Shown here in pieces: positions 1 through 8,855 of a stretch of DNA of 64,000 bases; position 1 is the first letter of the stretch, and each line of letters starts with the position of its first letter. Made by a program: the position numbers and the translations under genes. The stretch is taken from the NCBI GenBank assembly GCA_964349045.1, contig CAYGFI010000001.1:1-64000 (forward strand). Reading direction: 5' to 3'. Origin of the DNA: JACJXF01 sp964349045 (lineage in GTDB: Bacteria > Bacteroidota > Bacteroidia > Bacteroidales > GCA-2748055). The notes under the pieces are model-generated. The model did no database searches. It was not told the DNA's origin and saw nothing but the letters and a program-made list of their open reading frames with translations.

Positions 1-442
1 CCACAAAAATAAAAGTGTTTAGGTAATCACAAAATATTTTACCGGACACCAATGAATATTTTATCCTTCATGTATTCTAATTCCGGATTCCAAAATTCTA
101 AATCAAGAACAGATAAAAATACATTTGTACTGATCAATATTGAGGGAAATATGAATTTTTAACAAAAATGATTTATTTAACATTTTATGACAACAAAAAT
201 CCAACTGCAAGGCATTACCTAATTTGATCTTTGACCCCATCCCGGCTTTATCCCGTTGTAGAAACTGATGAAGCAGGCTCCTCCCCGGGGAAACTATATG
301 TACCACAATATAAAAAGGAATCGGAAAAGGGGGCAAAAAGAGTTTCTGATCCCTTTAAACAGTACAATAACACGAATCTGATCTCTTATCAAAAAAGTTA
401 AATTTCAGGATAAAGTGTGCCTGAAACCCTATTCTTTTTCAA
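1..442. other. Intergenic region, no supported gene
   Basis: This AT-rich stretch lies upstream of the hydrolase remnant. I see no recognisable protein, RNA or strong hairpin. One open frame of about 48 codons on the plus strand ends in a TAA near 401, but it matches nothing I know and has no convincing start, so I do not call it a gene. Confidence 0.5.
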
Positions 443-709
443 ATGTACCGTTTCCTTATTACATTGAAGCACTTTTACAGATTTAAGTTAAGGTTATTAA
501 CTATCTTATTATCTGTACCTTTTGCCATTTATAGCCAGAATTTAAATTCTGATAAGCCTAATAATGGGATCTTTCCGGGTTGTGAAAAAGTAAGTTTCAA
601 TTTTCAGGGAAGAAATGCCTGGTATGTTTTACCATCCTCACCGGCGCCGGGAAATCCCTGGATATGGAATGCTCATTTCCCTTACATTTTCCCGGGAAAT
701 TATATGTAA
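443..709 (+). pseudogene. N-terminal remnant of a secreted alpha/beta-hydrolase-like protein
   Basis: The 88-residue frame begins with a good signal peptide (hydrophobic core about residues 17-30, ending IYSQ). It continues with residues resembling the N-terminus of secreted Bacteroidota alpha/beta hydrolases: a GCEKVSF segment followed by AWYVLPSSPAPGNPWIW, which in that family precedes the first part of the hydrolase fold. Full-length relatives are roughly 300 residues or more; here the frame stops soon after the NPWIW motif, and no continuation is visible in other frames before the convergent gene that ends at 769. There is therefore no nucleophile elbow or catalytic triad. I read it as a 3'-truncated gene remnant. 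The family assignment rests on one motif and is moderately sure; loss of function is nearly certain if it is correct. Confidence 0.55.
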
Positions 710-768
710 CTGTTTCATTCAGGTGATTGAGTAATTCATCTGTTTTGCGATTTTCGGGTTTACTCATC

Positions 769-1884
769 CTACTTACCCGAAACGACACTTCGAATTACTT
801 TTAATTCTTTTGCCTCAGGGTCTCCTTTTGTCGGTACCAGATACCCGCCTTCGCCAAGTTCATTCCAGGCATATAATAAGACAATGCGCTCCTTTGTTGT
901 TTGTGTCGGGTGCTCATCCATCCAGGTAATAGCATCAAGTAAGAAATTTTTAAATAGTTCCGGAGAACGTGGAAAATACCAATCCTGCCGCCCTGTACCG
1001 TCACTCTTTTCCCAGGGACGTTTATCCCATCCAACGGTTATCTCCGGTATATAGGGTTGTTTTTCGGTTCCAATCCATTGCTTTTTATGCTCATCGATCA
1101 GATCAGCATAATTATGCTCCTCTGCACCGCCAAATTTTCCCAGGCCAATATTATAATGTGTTTTATAAGTAAAATGCTGATCGGGATTATTATCACAGCC
1201 TGCAATGGCTAAACCCGGTAATCCAAGTTTTTTAGAGACTTCCTGCATGCGGTCAAGAGATTCATTATCAATATCTGCCGGACGAAAAATCACTACCAGA
1301 GGTTTTCCCTCAACGGTAAAATATTGAGGATCTTTAAAATACTGCATCCAATATTCAGTTGCTTTTTCCCAGTTTTCTATACCTTTAATCTCTGCGCCCG
1401 CATGGTTAGCAATCAGTAAGCTGAATTTAATTCTGTTCCTGTTTTTTGCTTTCATGTACAGGTTCATACTTGTGTGCAGGTAAAGGTTTTCGATAGCTGC
1501 CGGATTAATCGGCCCGTTAGTATCGCGCCAATACCAGCAAAACACGAAAAATTCAATCCCGTTATCTGCTGCTAAATCAATTTGCCTTTCCATTATAGAC
1601 ATAGAATCATCCCGCCAGCCCCAGACAGGTTCCCTTTCAGGAAATTCTTCAAGCATCCTGCGGGTTACATGGGCTGGTGCATTCTTTGCCCAGGGTTCGT
1701 TGGGATCGTCTGCCTTACTATTTTTACCAGCCCAACCGTCGAAATAATATACCCCGACTTTCAAACGGGACTTTGTCTGTTTGCTACCGTTGTTACATGA
1801 CCATCCTAAAATAGCCAGGACACTGCTTAACAGGATCACTTTTGTAAATGTTCCGGTCAATAAAAAGTTCACATAATTTTTCAT
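769..1884 (-). CDS. GH99/WbsX-like TIM-barrel lipoprotein
   Basis: This 371-residue protein starts with a hydrophobic leader ending in GWSC, a weak lipobox that suggests a lipoprotein with Cys30. The body resembles the WbsX/GH99-like barrel family: VGVYYFDGW near the start of the mature part, a FFVFCWYWRD segment, and near the C-terminus YAWNELGEGGYLVPT, where the Glu in WNELGEG is the family's conserved candidate catalytic acid. Members occur both in O-antigen clusters (WbsX) and among secreted glycan hydrolases; export plus the surrounding glycosidases favour a hydrolase role. It is the last gene of the leftward run that starts near 16643, 94 bases after the GH127-like gene. Substrate cannot be read from sequence. 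Confidence 0.75.
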   Translation of the reverse strand: MKNYVNFLLTGTFTKVILLSSVLAILGWSCNNGSKQTKSRLKVGVYYFDGWAGKNSKADDPNEPWAKNAPAHVTRRMLEEFPEREPVWGWRDDSMSIMERQIDLAADNGIEFFVFCWYWRDTNGPINPAAIENLYLHTSMNLYMKAKNRNRIKFSLLIANHAGAEIKGIENWEKATEYWMQYFKDPQYFTVEGKPLVVIFRPADIDNESLDRMQEVSKKLGLPGLAIAGCDNNPDQHFTYKTHYNIGLGKFGGAEEHNYADLIDEHKKQWIGTEKQPYIPEITVGWDKRPWEKSDGTGRQDWYFPRSPELFKNFLLDAITWMDEHPTQTTKERIVLLYAWNELGEGGYLVPTKGDPEAKELKVIRSVVSGK

Positions 1885-1978
1885 GATTTTAAAGATTAAC
1901 TGATTATGTTTTAATCAATAATTCCAATTTAATAAAAGTATTTAATTATCATTCACTTTGTAAGGATATCTCCCGTTT

Positions 1979-4021
1979 TCATTTCTGAATTACCGGGAAA
2001 GTTACCTGGCGTAAGCCATAGGCATTACCAAGTGGCACAAGGTCAACCTCTTTTTGTGTACCATCAGAGTCAATCATGTTACCGGTAAGTTTGATTACTG
2101 GTTTATCAAAGGGTCTGAGCAAATTCCCTCCTTCAGCAACCTGTTTTGCTTTAAACCCGAACCCTTCTAATCCGTTTTGCTTATCGAACGATAAAGGTTC
2201 AACTTTTTCTGAAGGCAATAATTCAAAATCCTCAAACCCTGAATCCGGGTAACTTTTGATCACTTTTTTTTCTGAAGGAAGTGGTAAAGCAAATAATAAG
2301 GCCCCATATTGTAAAGCCACTTCATTATTTACAGCCCTTATTTCTTTTACCAAAGGACTAAAAATTATTTTCACGACATCTCCCTGTTTCCATTTTTTCT
2401 CTACCTTCCAGTAATCTCCTTCTCGCACAATTTTGGCTCCTTTACATACTACTACTGTATTTTGTGACCATGAAGGATTACGGAAGTTTAAAGGAAATGC
2501 ATTTGCTTTGGCAGGACTTACAACAAATTCCAATGTATTCTCAAAGGGATAATTCGTTTTTTCTTCAATGGTTACCTGAATATTATTGATGTCAGTGGTA
2601 ACCAGGCAAGGGCCATAAAGCATTGCCGACAATCCTTCACCACTTACCGGACGCATCCACATAGACCTTACGTAATACGGGGCTATCTGGGTGGCAAAAG
2701 GATTACAACAAACAGCAACATCAGCATGTGCAGGCGAAAATTTATTCCTTGGCTGGGATTTTTTACCATCCGGTGTCATCTGGTCACATGTGTAACGATT
2801 ATCACTTGTCAGGTAAGTTAGAGCTCCTCCGTTTGGAATACGCGCTCCCTGGGCAGCATTAAACCATATTTGTTCAATACGGTCGCCATAGCGGCCATCT
2901 CCTGTTTTTTGCAAAGCTGATTCCATACTTGAATTAAGCTCTTTTATAACACAATATTCATACATGGTATAGGTAGGATCCGGTGCAAGGTTATCTACCG
3001 ATTCCTGGCTTACTGCAGCTCCACCCGGATAAGAATATTTTTCAACAGCATTCATTGCATTTTGCCAGCCACGGCCAATATCATCTCTTCCTGTTGCCAT
3101 CCATAGAAATAAAGGTACCCGGAGGTGCTCATAAGCATGCACACCATGTGATGTAAACATCACATCAGGTTTGGTGATTTTACTCAGTATTAGATCAGAC
3201 CCGTAACTTCCGGCTTTAGCATTTTTACAATAGTAGTCTTCATATAGCCAAAGGGCAAAGTTCCTATAAATAGTATCTCCGGTGGTGTTATAAAGATCCT
3301 CCAGAACATCAGTATACATCAGATCATGCGTCTGCCAAAGGGGTACAGGTCTTTTTCCCGGGCCGAAAGTATTAATTGTGAGCTTAACCGAACGTTCAAC
3401 AGCTTTTAACACCTTAAGATTACCACTTAATTCCGAATAAGCCAGAAGACCACGTAATAAACAGGCTTGTGTCCACAAATCTCCAGCTTTCCTATATTGA
3501 AGAGTATCCGAAAAAATACCCAGGTAACCGTTTTTGTCCTGGGCAGCGAGTATATGACTAACGAATAAATCAGCCTTTTTAATTGCATCGCTGTCGCCGG
3601 ACAGGTAAGCAAGCATAATAAATCCCGTTCTCCAGTTTCCTTCCGTTTCTCCGTTCCACCAAAGGTCTCCCGCTGAATTTTCAGTGTTTGCCTTATCCGG
3701 TCTGTTACGTCCTGATGCAAAAATATCTGTAGCAGCTTCTTTGGCAATCTTATCCAGCTTTCCTGCAAAACCATCCTTTAAATCCCGAATCATTTGTTCC
3801 TTAATCCAGCCCGTTGGCTGCACCTCTCCAAACCTGAGAAAATGGAAACAAGGCGGTACAGAATATTCAGGTGTTTCATCCGGGTTTGCAATTATTTTTT
3901 GTCCACGGGAAAAAGAAGAATTATTATTAATAGTGTCCCTGCTGCACTGAACATTCGTGTAAATCATAATAAAAGAAAACAGGATAATGATCCTTAAATT
4001 ATTCACTGAAAAGTTCTTCAT
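1979..4021 (-). CDS. GH127-like (DUF1680) beta-L-arabinofuranosidase-type protein
   Basis: I start it at the ATG at 4021 rather than the upstream in-frame TTG at 4051, because the ATG begins a normal leader (MKNFSVNNLRIIILF) ending near a Cys at residue 26, a possible lipobox. The 680-residue protein has the all-alpha toroid pattern of GH127 enzymes: WWNGETEGNWRTGF, QDKNGYLG and DLWTQACLLRGLL segments. The family's zinc/nucleophile set appears to be present: E355-x-C357 in MYEYC, and the pair C438-C439 in AVCCNP, matching the Glu-x-Cys ... Cys-Cys arrangement of characterised beta-L-arabinofuranosidases. A beta-sandwich C-terminus follows. Function is therefore likely removal of an arabinofuranosyl or similar sugar; specificity across this family varies, so the exact substrate is unknown. 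Confidence 0.8.
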   Translation of the reverse strand: MKNFSVNNLRIIILFSFIMIYTNVQCSRDTINNNSSFSRGQKIIANPDETPEYSVPPCFHFLRFGEVQPTGWIKEQMIRDLKDGFAGKLDKIAKEAATDIFASGRNRPDKANTENSAGDLWWNGETEGNWRTGFIMLAYLSGDSDAIKKADLFVSHILAAQDKNGYLGIFSDTLQYRKAGDLWTQACLLRGLLAYSELSGNLKVLKAVERSVKLTINTFGPGKRPVPLWQTHDLMYTDVLEDLYNTTGDTIYRNFALWLYEDYYCKNAKAGSYGSDLILSKITKPDVMFTSHGVHAYEHLRVPLFLWMATGRDDIGRGWQNAMNAVEKYSYPGGAAVSQESVDNLAPDPTYTMYEYCVIKELNSSMESALQKTGDGRYGDRIEQIWFNAAQGARIPNGGALTYLTSDNRYTCDQMTPDGKKSQPRNKFSPAHADVAVCCNPFATQIAPYYVRSMWMRPVSGEGLSAMLYGPCLVTTDINNIQVTIEEKTNYPFENTLEFVVSPAKANAFPLNFRNPSWSQNTVVVCKGAKIVREGDYWKVEKKWKQGDVVKIIFSPLVKEIRAVNNEVALQYGALLFALPLPSEKKVIKSYPDSGFEDFELLPSEKVEPLSFDKQNGLEGFGFKAKQVAEGGNLLRPFDKPVIKLTGNMIDSDGTQKEVDLVPLGNAYGLRQVTFPVIQK

Positions 4022-4167
4022 AATTCTTCTAATTTGTATATTACAATACAATATTTTTGTTCCATGGTTTTGAAGAAAGGTATAGGTCTGGTTTCCTGAG
4101 TTGTACTATAATTTCAGCATTTTTTTCAGTATAATTAAATCCTGTATTTAATAGAAATATTTTTATT

Positions 4168-6429
4168 TCAATCAACAAAAGGATTTACAACCCGCATCTC
4201 TTCTTCGTTAAAATTTCTTTCCCATACTTTTCTGGGTCTCGGGCCCACATCCGAAAGGTCAAATTTTTCAAATCCCATTTTAAAGGCAGGAGATTTAAGA
4301 TCAAGACTGAAGTCAAGTGCTTTCACATCCCTGAACATCGGATCTGCAATTACAGAGTTCAGGTCGTTGCCTTTTATTTTTTTCCAGTCTTCAAACGAAA
4401 TACTAAGTTTACGCGGAGCCGATACCTGCTGTTCGCACATGAGTGGTTTTTGTTCGTAATCCCATATCAGATTCAGGTCGCTGTTCCAAACAGGTTCATA
4501 GATATCCATATAATATCCGGTTCTGTAAATTGAGCCACCCCTTGTAACACAAATATTTTTAATGAAAGTTGCTACAACACTGCCTCCATCTGTTAATGGA
4601 GATGTACGTTTAATAATTCCTTTCCCGCCAAAAGCCAGGATATTGTTCCTGATCATATTTTCCGAACCTTTAACCACCATAACATCTGTATTTGAATTGT
4701 AACAGAGATTGGATTCAACAAGAGAAAAGTAACAATGGTCATCCAGGTAGATACAATTTGCACCATATACTGCACATCTGATATCATGCACCTTATTATT
4801 CCTGATTTCTGTCCCGGTCATATTACCAGAACAGTAAATGCCTCCCATATCACTTAAGTACCCCTGGCCAATATCATAAATATGGTTTTTCTCTATCAAT
4901 CTGTTTTGGGAGAATTTTCTGCCGTGGATAGACATTCCTGACCAATAAAAATCATGAATCAGGTTGTGTGAAATGGTCATATCTGACACTTCACTCGCAT
5001 TAATTCCAGGAGCACCATGAAAAACCCGGCCACCGGAAGCAATTGAATTATCAGAGATCAGAATATTGCTGGTCCCTGATATCGGTTTACCGTCAGATCT
5101 TGTTCCAAAGATAACGATGGCTGAACCACTCATATCTGAGAAATTATTTCCGACAATACGAAGACTTTTACTCTCCTGGCTGGCAATTACAGGTGTTTCG
5201 CCATTGTGGCTGAATGAACATCCTTCTATGCTGCAGTACCTGGAAGTGACCAGGCTTATAACCCCGGCATCTTTTTTACCGGGTCCTCCGATAATGGCTC
5301 CTTTATGCGCTTCATCATCTATTGCTGTATTACTAAAAGTCAGATCCCTGAAATGAATATTCTCTACATATTTATCTTCAGTAAGATTACCTGCAATCCT
5401 GAATATTCCGACCGTCTTAGGAGCATAAACCTGTGTATTTTCAGGTGTTTCACCTGGCTTTGGAATATAATAAAGATTTCCTGACTTCCGGTCAGCATAC
5501 CATTCTCCCTGATCGGTCAATGTCTCAAAGATATTTTCCAGGTAATATTTGGCATTTCCCGGAGTATGAGCCGGGTGTGCCTCCAGAAGTACTTTCTGTG
5601 TCATCTTGCTCGTGGTGACCAGCCTTTTTGCAGGATCAAATGACTTTATCGGTAATCGTTCTTCAATCCAGAAATGCAGAATTACTACTTCACCTCCAAC
5701 TATTCCTTTCCAGGGTTTGATGTCGCCGGGTGCACTGATAAACTCATTTCCTTCATAAGCATGTGGATTTACATCACGGTCGGTAGGTATCATAGGATCT
5801 TCTACAAGGAAAAATCCTTTCTTGGGATACCTGCAGCGTTGAGCCCTCGCATCGTTGACAAAAAGCTGGGTGATATTCCATTTACCTGAAGCCAGGTCAG
5901 GAATATAAGACGACCAGGCTGCAACCCCGTTTACCTTTGTAACTTTCCAGTTTTTTATGGCTACTCCCCCGTTCAGGACCGGTGTTTCTCCGGGATAAGC
6001 CTTTATAGTTATTGGATAGGATTCATTTAAACCTATCTCAATGGTTTTATCAATAAAATAATTGCCACCCCTGAGCCAGATGACCACCGGTCCCTGCATG
6101 ATGCCCTGTGAAAGTCTTCCCGGGGCTTTAATATAAGACGGTAAGGATGAATAGTATGATCCTCCTTTGAAAAACCTCACTATCTCCAGTGCCCTGTTTA
6201 TCGTTGCCAGGGGTCCGTCTTTCTTGTCTGCAGTGGGGTCTGAAAACCTCCCCGACCATTTATCATCCCCTGTGGGAGATACAAATATCTCAATAAGATC
6301 GACAGAAGATCCGGAAGCGCCGGACTGTCCTTTGTCGGTCCCGGCACCTGCCATAACCTGGGCAGAGACATAGCATATTCTGATCAGAAAAAGCAACGTA
6401 AGTAATGCTAACCTGTAAGTTGTTTTCAT
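4168..6429 (-). CDS. Secreted right-handed parallel beta-helix protein, GH141-like (copy 1)
   Basis: The start is placed at the ATG at 6429 (MKTTYRLALLTLLFL), not at the TTG at 6519, giving 753 residues with a Sec signal peptide ending VSAQ. The mature N-terminus IFVSPTGDDKWSG plus KDGPLATINRALE is the usual opening of GH141-type beta-helix enzymes, and NITQLFVNDARAQRCRYP is the typical 'LFVNGxRxxRxR' segment. Many N-rich helix coils follow, with conserved acidic motifs LSDMGGIY and GANCIYLDD that could hold the catalytic acids. It is a tandem duplicate of the next gene upstream (start 8713), with which it shares nearly all of its N-terminal third and its C-terminus. Known GH141 activities include alpha-L-fucosidase and xylanase; the specificity here is not known. 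Confidence 0.8.
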   Translation of the reverse strand: MKTTYRLALLTLLFLIRICYVSAQVMAGAGTDKGQSGASGSSVDLIEIFVSPTGDDKWSGRFSDPTADKKDGPLATINRALEIVRFFKGGSYYSSLPSYIKAPGRLSQGIMQGPVVIWLRGGNYFIDKTIEIGLNESYPITIKAYPGETPVLNGGVAIKNWKVTKVNGVAAWSSYIPDLASGKWNITQLFVNDARAQRCRYPKKGFFLVEDPMIPTDRDVNPHAYEGNEFISAPGDIKPWKGIVGGEVVILHFWIEERLPIKSFDPAKRLVTTSKMTQKVLLEAHPAHTPGNAKYYLENIFETLTDQGEWYADRKSGNLYYIPKPGETPENTQVYAPKTVGIFRIAGNLTEDKYVENIHFRDLTFSNTAIDDEAHKGAIIGGPGKKDAGVISLVTSRYCSIEGCSFSHNGETPVIASQESKSLRIVGNNFSDMSGSAIVIFGTRSDGKPISGTSNILISDNSIASGGRVFHGAPGINASEVSDMTISHNLIHDFYWSGMSIHGRKFSQNRLIEKNHIYDIGQGYLSDMGGIYCSGNMTGTEIRNNKVHDIRCAVYGANCIYLDDHCYFSLVESNLCYNSNTDVMVVKGSENMIRNNILAFGGKGIIKRTSPLTDGGSVVATFIKNICVTRGGSIYRTGYYMDIYEPVWNSDLNLIWDYEQKPLMCEQQVSAPRKLSISFEDWKKIKGNDLNSVIADPMFRDVKALDFSLDLKSPAFKMGFEKFDLSDVGPRPRKVWERNFNEEEMRVVNPFVD

Positions 6430-6496
6430 TGATTTGATTTTATTTGTTATGACAATTGAAACCAGTTGCAATTTTATTTGGTTATGAGTATAATTG

Positions 6497-8713
6497 TCAG
6501 TCAACAAAAGGATTGACAACCCTCATTTCTCCTTTGTTAAGACTTTTTTCCCATACCTCCTTAGGTCTCGGACCAACGTCCGAAAGATCAAAGTTCTCAA
6601 ACCCCAGCTTGTAAGCCGGAGATTTGGGATCAAGGGTGAAGTCCAGCGCTTTCACATCCCGGAACATGGGATCTGCAATAACCGTATTCATATCATTAGG
6701 ACGGATCTTTTTCCATTCTTCAAAACTTATCCTGAGCTTATCACCTGGTACCTGCTGTTCACACGTAAGAAGCTTTTGATCGTAGTCCCATATCAGGTTC
6801 AGGTCGCTGTTCCAAACGGGATCATAAATATCCATAAAATACCCTGTCCGGTAAATGGGATTCCCTCGTGTAACCACAATATTTTTTTCAAAATTCCCGA
6901 CATACCGGCCTCCGTTGGTCAGGGGTGATGTGCGCTTTATAACTCCCTTCTCCCCAAAGGCAAGGATATTATTCCTGAATGTATTTTCAGAACCTTTTAC
7001 AACGATCAGATCCGTATTTGAATTGTAACAGAGATTGAACTCGACCAGCCCATGAACACAGTGGTCATCAAGGTATATACAATTCGCACCATAAACTGCG
7101 CATTTGACATCATGTACCAAATTTCCACGGATTTCAATCCCGGAGGTAAACTGGGTGTGAATGCCTCCCATATCACTAAGCCAACCCTGCCCAATGTTGT
7201 AAATATGATTCTTTTCAATATTAAAAGAATTTAACTGGTTCCTGCCGACTACAACGATTCCCCCATAAAGAATGTCGTAAATGATATTATGGGAAATAGT
7301 GGTTTCTGATACCAAATGACAACGGATTGCTGCAGCGTTGTGATGTATCCTGCCACCAGCACTGATAGAATTGTCAGATATCAGATTATGACTTGCTTTC
7401 ATACCATCTAATACAATTCCTGATCCTCCCATATCTTTAAAAGTGTTGCCGACGATCCGCAACCCTTTACAATTACGACCTGCAATGACAGTTTCACCGA
7501 TTTGGGTAAAAGTACATCCGGTAATGCTGCAAAACCTGACTCCATTTAAACTGATTAGACCCTTTGGCTCTGGAGTTGCTTGTTTTTCATTAGTGCCGTC
7601 ATAATAAGCGGAATTTTTAAAGGTTAGTCCCTCGAAATGAATATTCTCAACATATTTGTCCTCATCAGCATTACCGGTAATGTTAATTATACTGACTGTC
7701 CAGGGTGCATAAACCTGGCTATTTTCAGGCATTTCACCAGGTTTTGGGATATAATAAAGGATACCGGTCTTTTTGTCTGCAAACCATTCCCCGGGATTGG
7801 TCAGCGTCTCAAATATGTTTTCCAGATAATATTTTGCATTACCCGGCGTATGGGCCGGATGAGCCTCGAGAAGTACCTTCCGGGTCATCTTATCTGTTGT
7901 CACCCTCCTGGTTGCAGGATCAAATGACTTTATCGGAAGCCTGTCTACAATCCAGAAATACAGGATTATAACTTCTCCTTCGGTTATCCCCTTCCATGGT
8001 TTGATATCCCCCGGAGCACTAATAAATTCATTCCCCTGGTATGCATGGGGATTCACAGGCCGGTCGGTTGGGATCAGCGGATCTTCAACAATAAAAAATC
8101 CTGTTTTGGGATAACGGCACCGCTGGGCTCTTGTGTCGTTCACAAACAGCTGGGTGATATTCCACTTGCCGGATGCCAGGTCCGGAATATACGACGACCA
8201 GGCTGTAACTCCGTTAACTTTTGTTACTTTCCAGTCTTTAATAGGTACACCGCCATTTAAAACCGGAGTTTCTCCGGGATAAGCCTTTATTGTGATCGGG
8301 TAGGATTCATTAAGTCCTATCTCTATGGTTTTATCAATGTAATAATTCCCTCCCCTCAGCCAGATGACTACCGGCCCCTGCATGATACCCTGTGAAAGTC
8401 TTCCCGGTGCTTTTATATAGGACGGCAAGGATGAATAGTAGGATCCTCCTTTGAAAAACCTCACAATCTCCAGTGCCCTGGTTACCGTTGCCAGAGGACC
8501 GTCTTTCTTGTCTGCTGTAGGTTCTGCATACCGCCCGGACCATTTATCATCCCCTGTGGGAGAAACAAAAATCCCGATCAGATCGACCGGCGATCCGGGA
8601 CTTCCGGATATTCCCTTGTTCATTCCTTCTTCTGCTTTTGCCTGGGCAGAAGCGTCAATTATGTGAAACAGAAAAAATAATGAAAATAAAATCACCTTAC
8701 TGAATGTTCTCAT
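6497..8713 (-). CDS. Secreted right-handed parallel beta-helix protein, GH141-like (copy 2)
   Basis: This 738-residue protein has a signal peptide (MRTFSKVILFSLFFLF, cleavage after DASA) and a short linker rich in Gly/Ser/Pro before IFVSPTGDDKWSG. It is strongly similar to the downstream copy ending at 4168: the first ~330 mature residues (QLFVNDTRAQRCRYP, LLEAHPAHTPGNAKYYLENIFETLT) and the last ~150 are close to identical, whereas the central helix coils (about residues 385-480) diverge and carry small insertions or deletions. LSDMGGIH and GANCIYLDDH are kept. The gene lies 67 bases upstream of copy 1 and 142 bases downstream of the LTD/TIM protein, in the same direction, so co-transcription is likely. 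The family call is secure; the activity is inferred. Confidence 0.8.
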   Translation of the reverse strand: MRTFSKVILFSLFFLFHIIDASAQAKAEEGMNKGISGSPGSPVDLIGIFVSPTGDDKWSGRYAEPTADKKDGPLATVTRALEIVRFFKGGSYYSSLPSYIKAPGRLSQGIMQGPVVIWLRGGNYYIDKTIEIGLNESYPITIKAYPGETPVLNGGVPIKDWKVTKVNGVTAWSSYIPDLASGKWNITQLFVNDTRAQRCRYPKTGFFIVEDPLIPTDRPVNPHAYQGNEFISAPGDIKPWKGITEGEVIILYFWIVDRLPIKSFDPATRRVTTDKMTRKVLLEAHPAHTPGNAKYYLENIFETLTNPGEWFADKKTGILYYIPKPGEMPENSQVYAPWTVSIINITGNADEDKYVENIHFEGLTFKNSAYYDGTNEKQATPEPKGLISLNGVRFCSITGCTFTQIGETVIAGRNCKGLRIVGNTFKDMGGSGIVLDGMKASHNLISDNSISAGGRIHHNAAAIRCHLVSETTISHNIIYDILYGGIVVVGRNQLNSFNIEKNHIYNIGQGWLSDMGGIHTQFTSGIEIRGNLVHDVKCAVYGANCIYLDDHCVHGLVEFNLCYNSNTDLIVVKGSENTFRNNILAFGEKGVIKRTSPLTNGGRYVGNFEKNIVVTRGNPIYRTGYFMDIYDPVWNSDLNLIWDYDQKLLTCEQQVPGDKLRISFEEWKKIRPNDMNTVIADPMFRDVKALDFTLDPKSPAYKLGFENFDLSDVGPRPKEVWEKSLNKGEMRVVNPFVD

Positions 8714-8855
8714 AAAATCTGCTTTTTAGTGTGATTATTTAATCACTATGTTTTTCTTTTTGTATAATAATACCGTTTTACCGGAATTTTATTCTTTCCA
8801 TAATTTATTTTTAGGATGCATCCAATGGAATTTTTTAAATTAACGTCAAAGAATT

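Noticed and set aside
103..336. 77-codon minus-strand open frame near the window start
   Set aside because: No leader, no recognised motif, no plausible start context; composition looks like non-coding AT-rich DNA.
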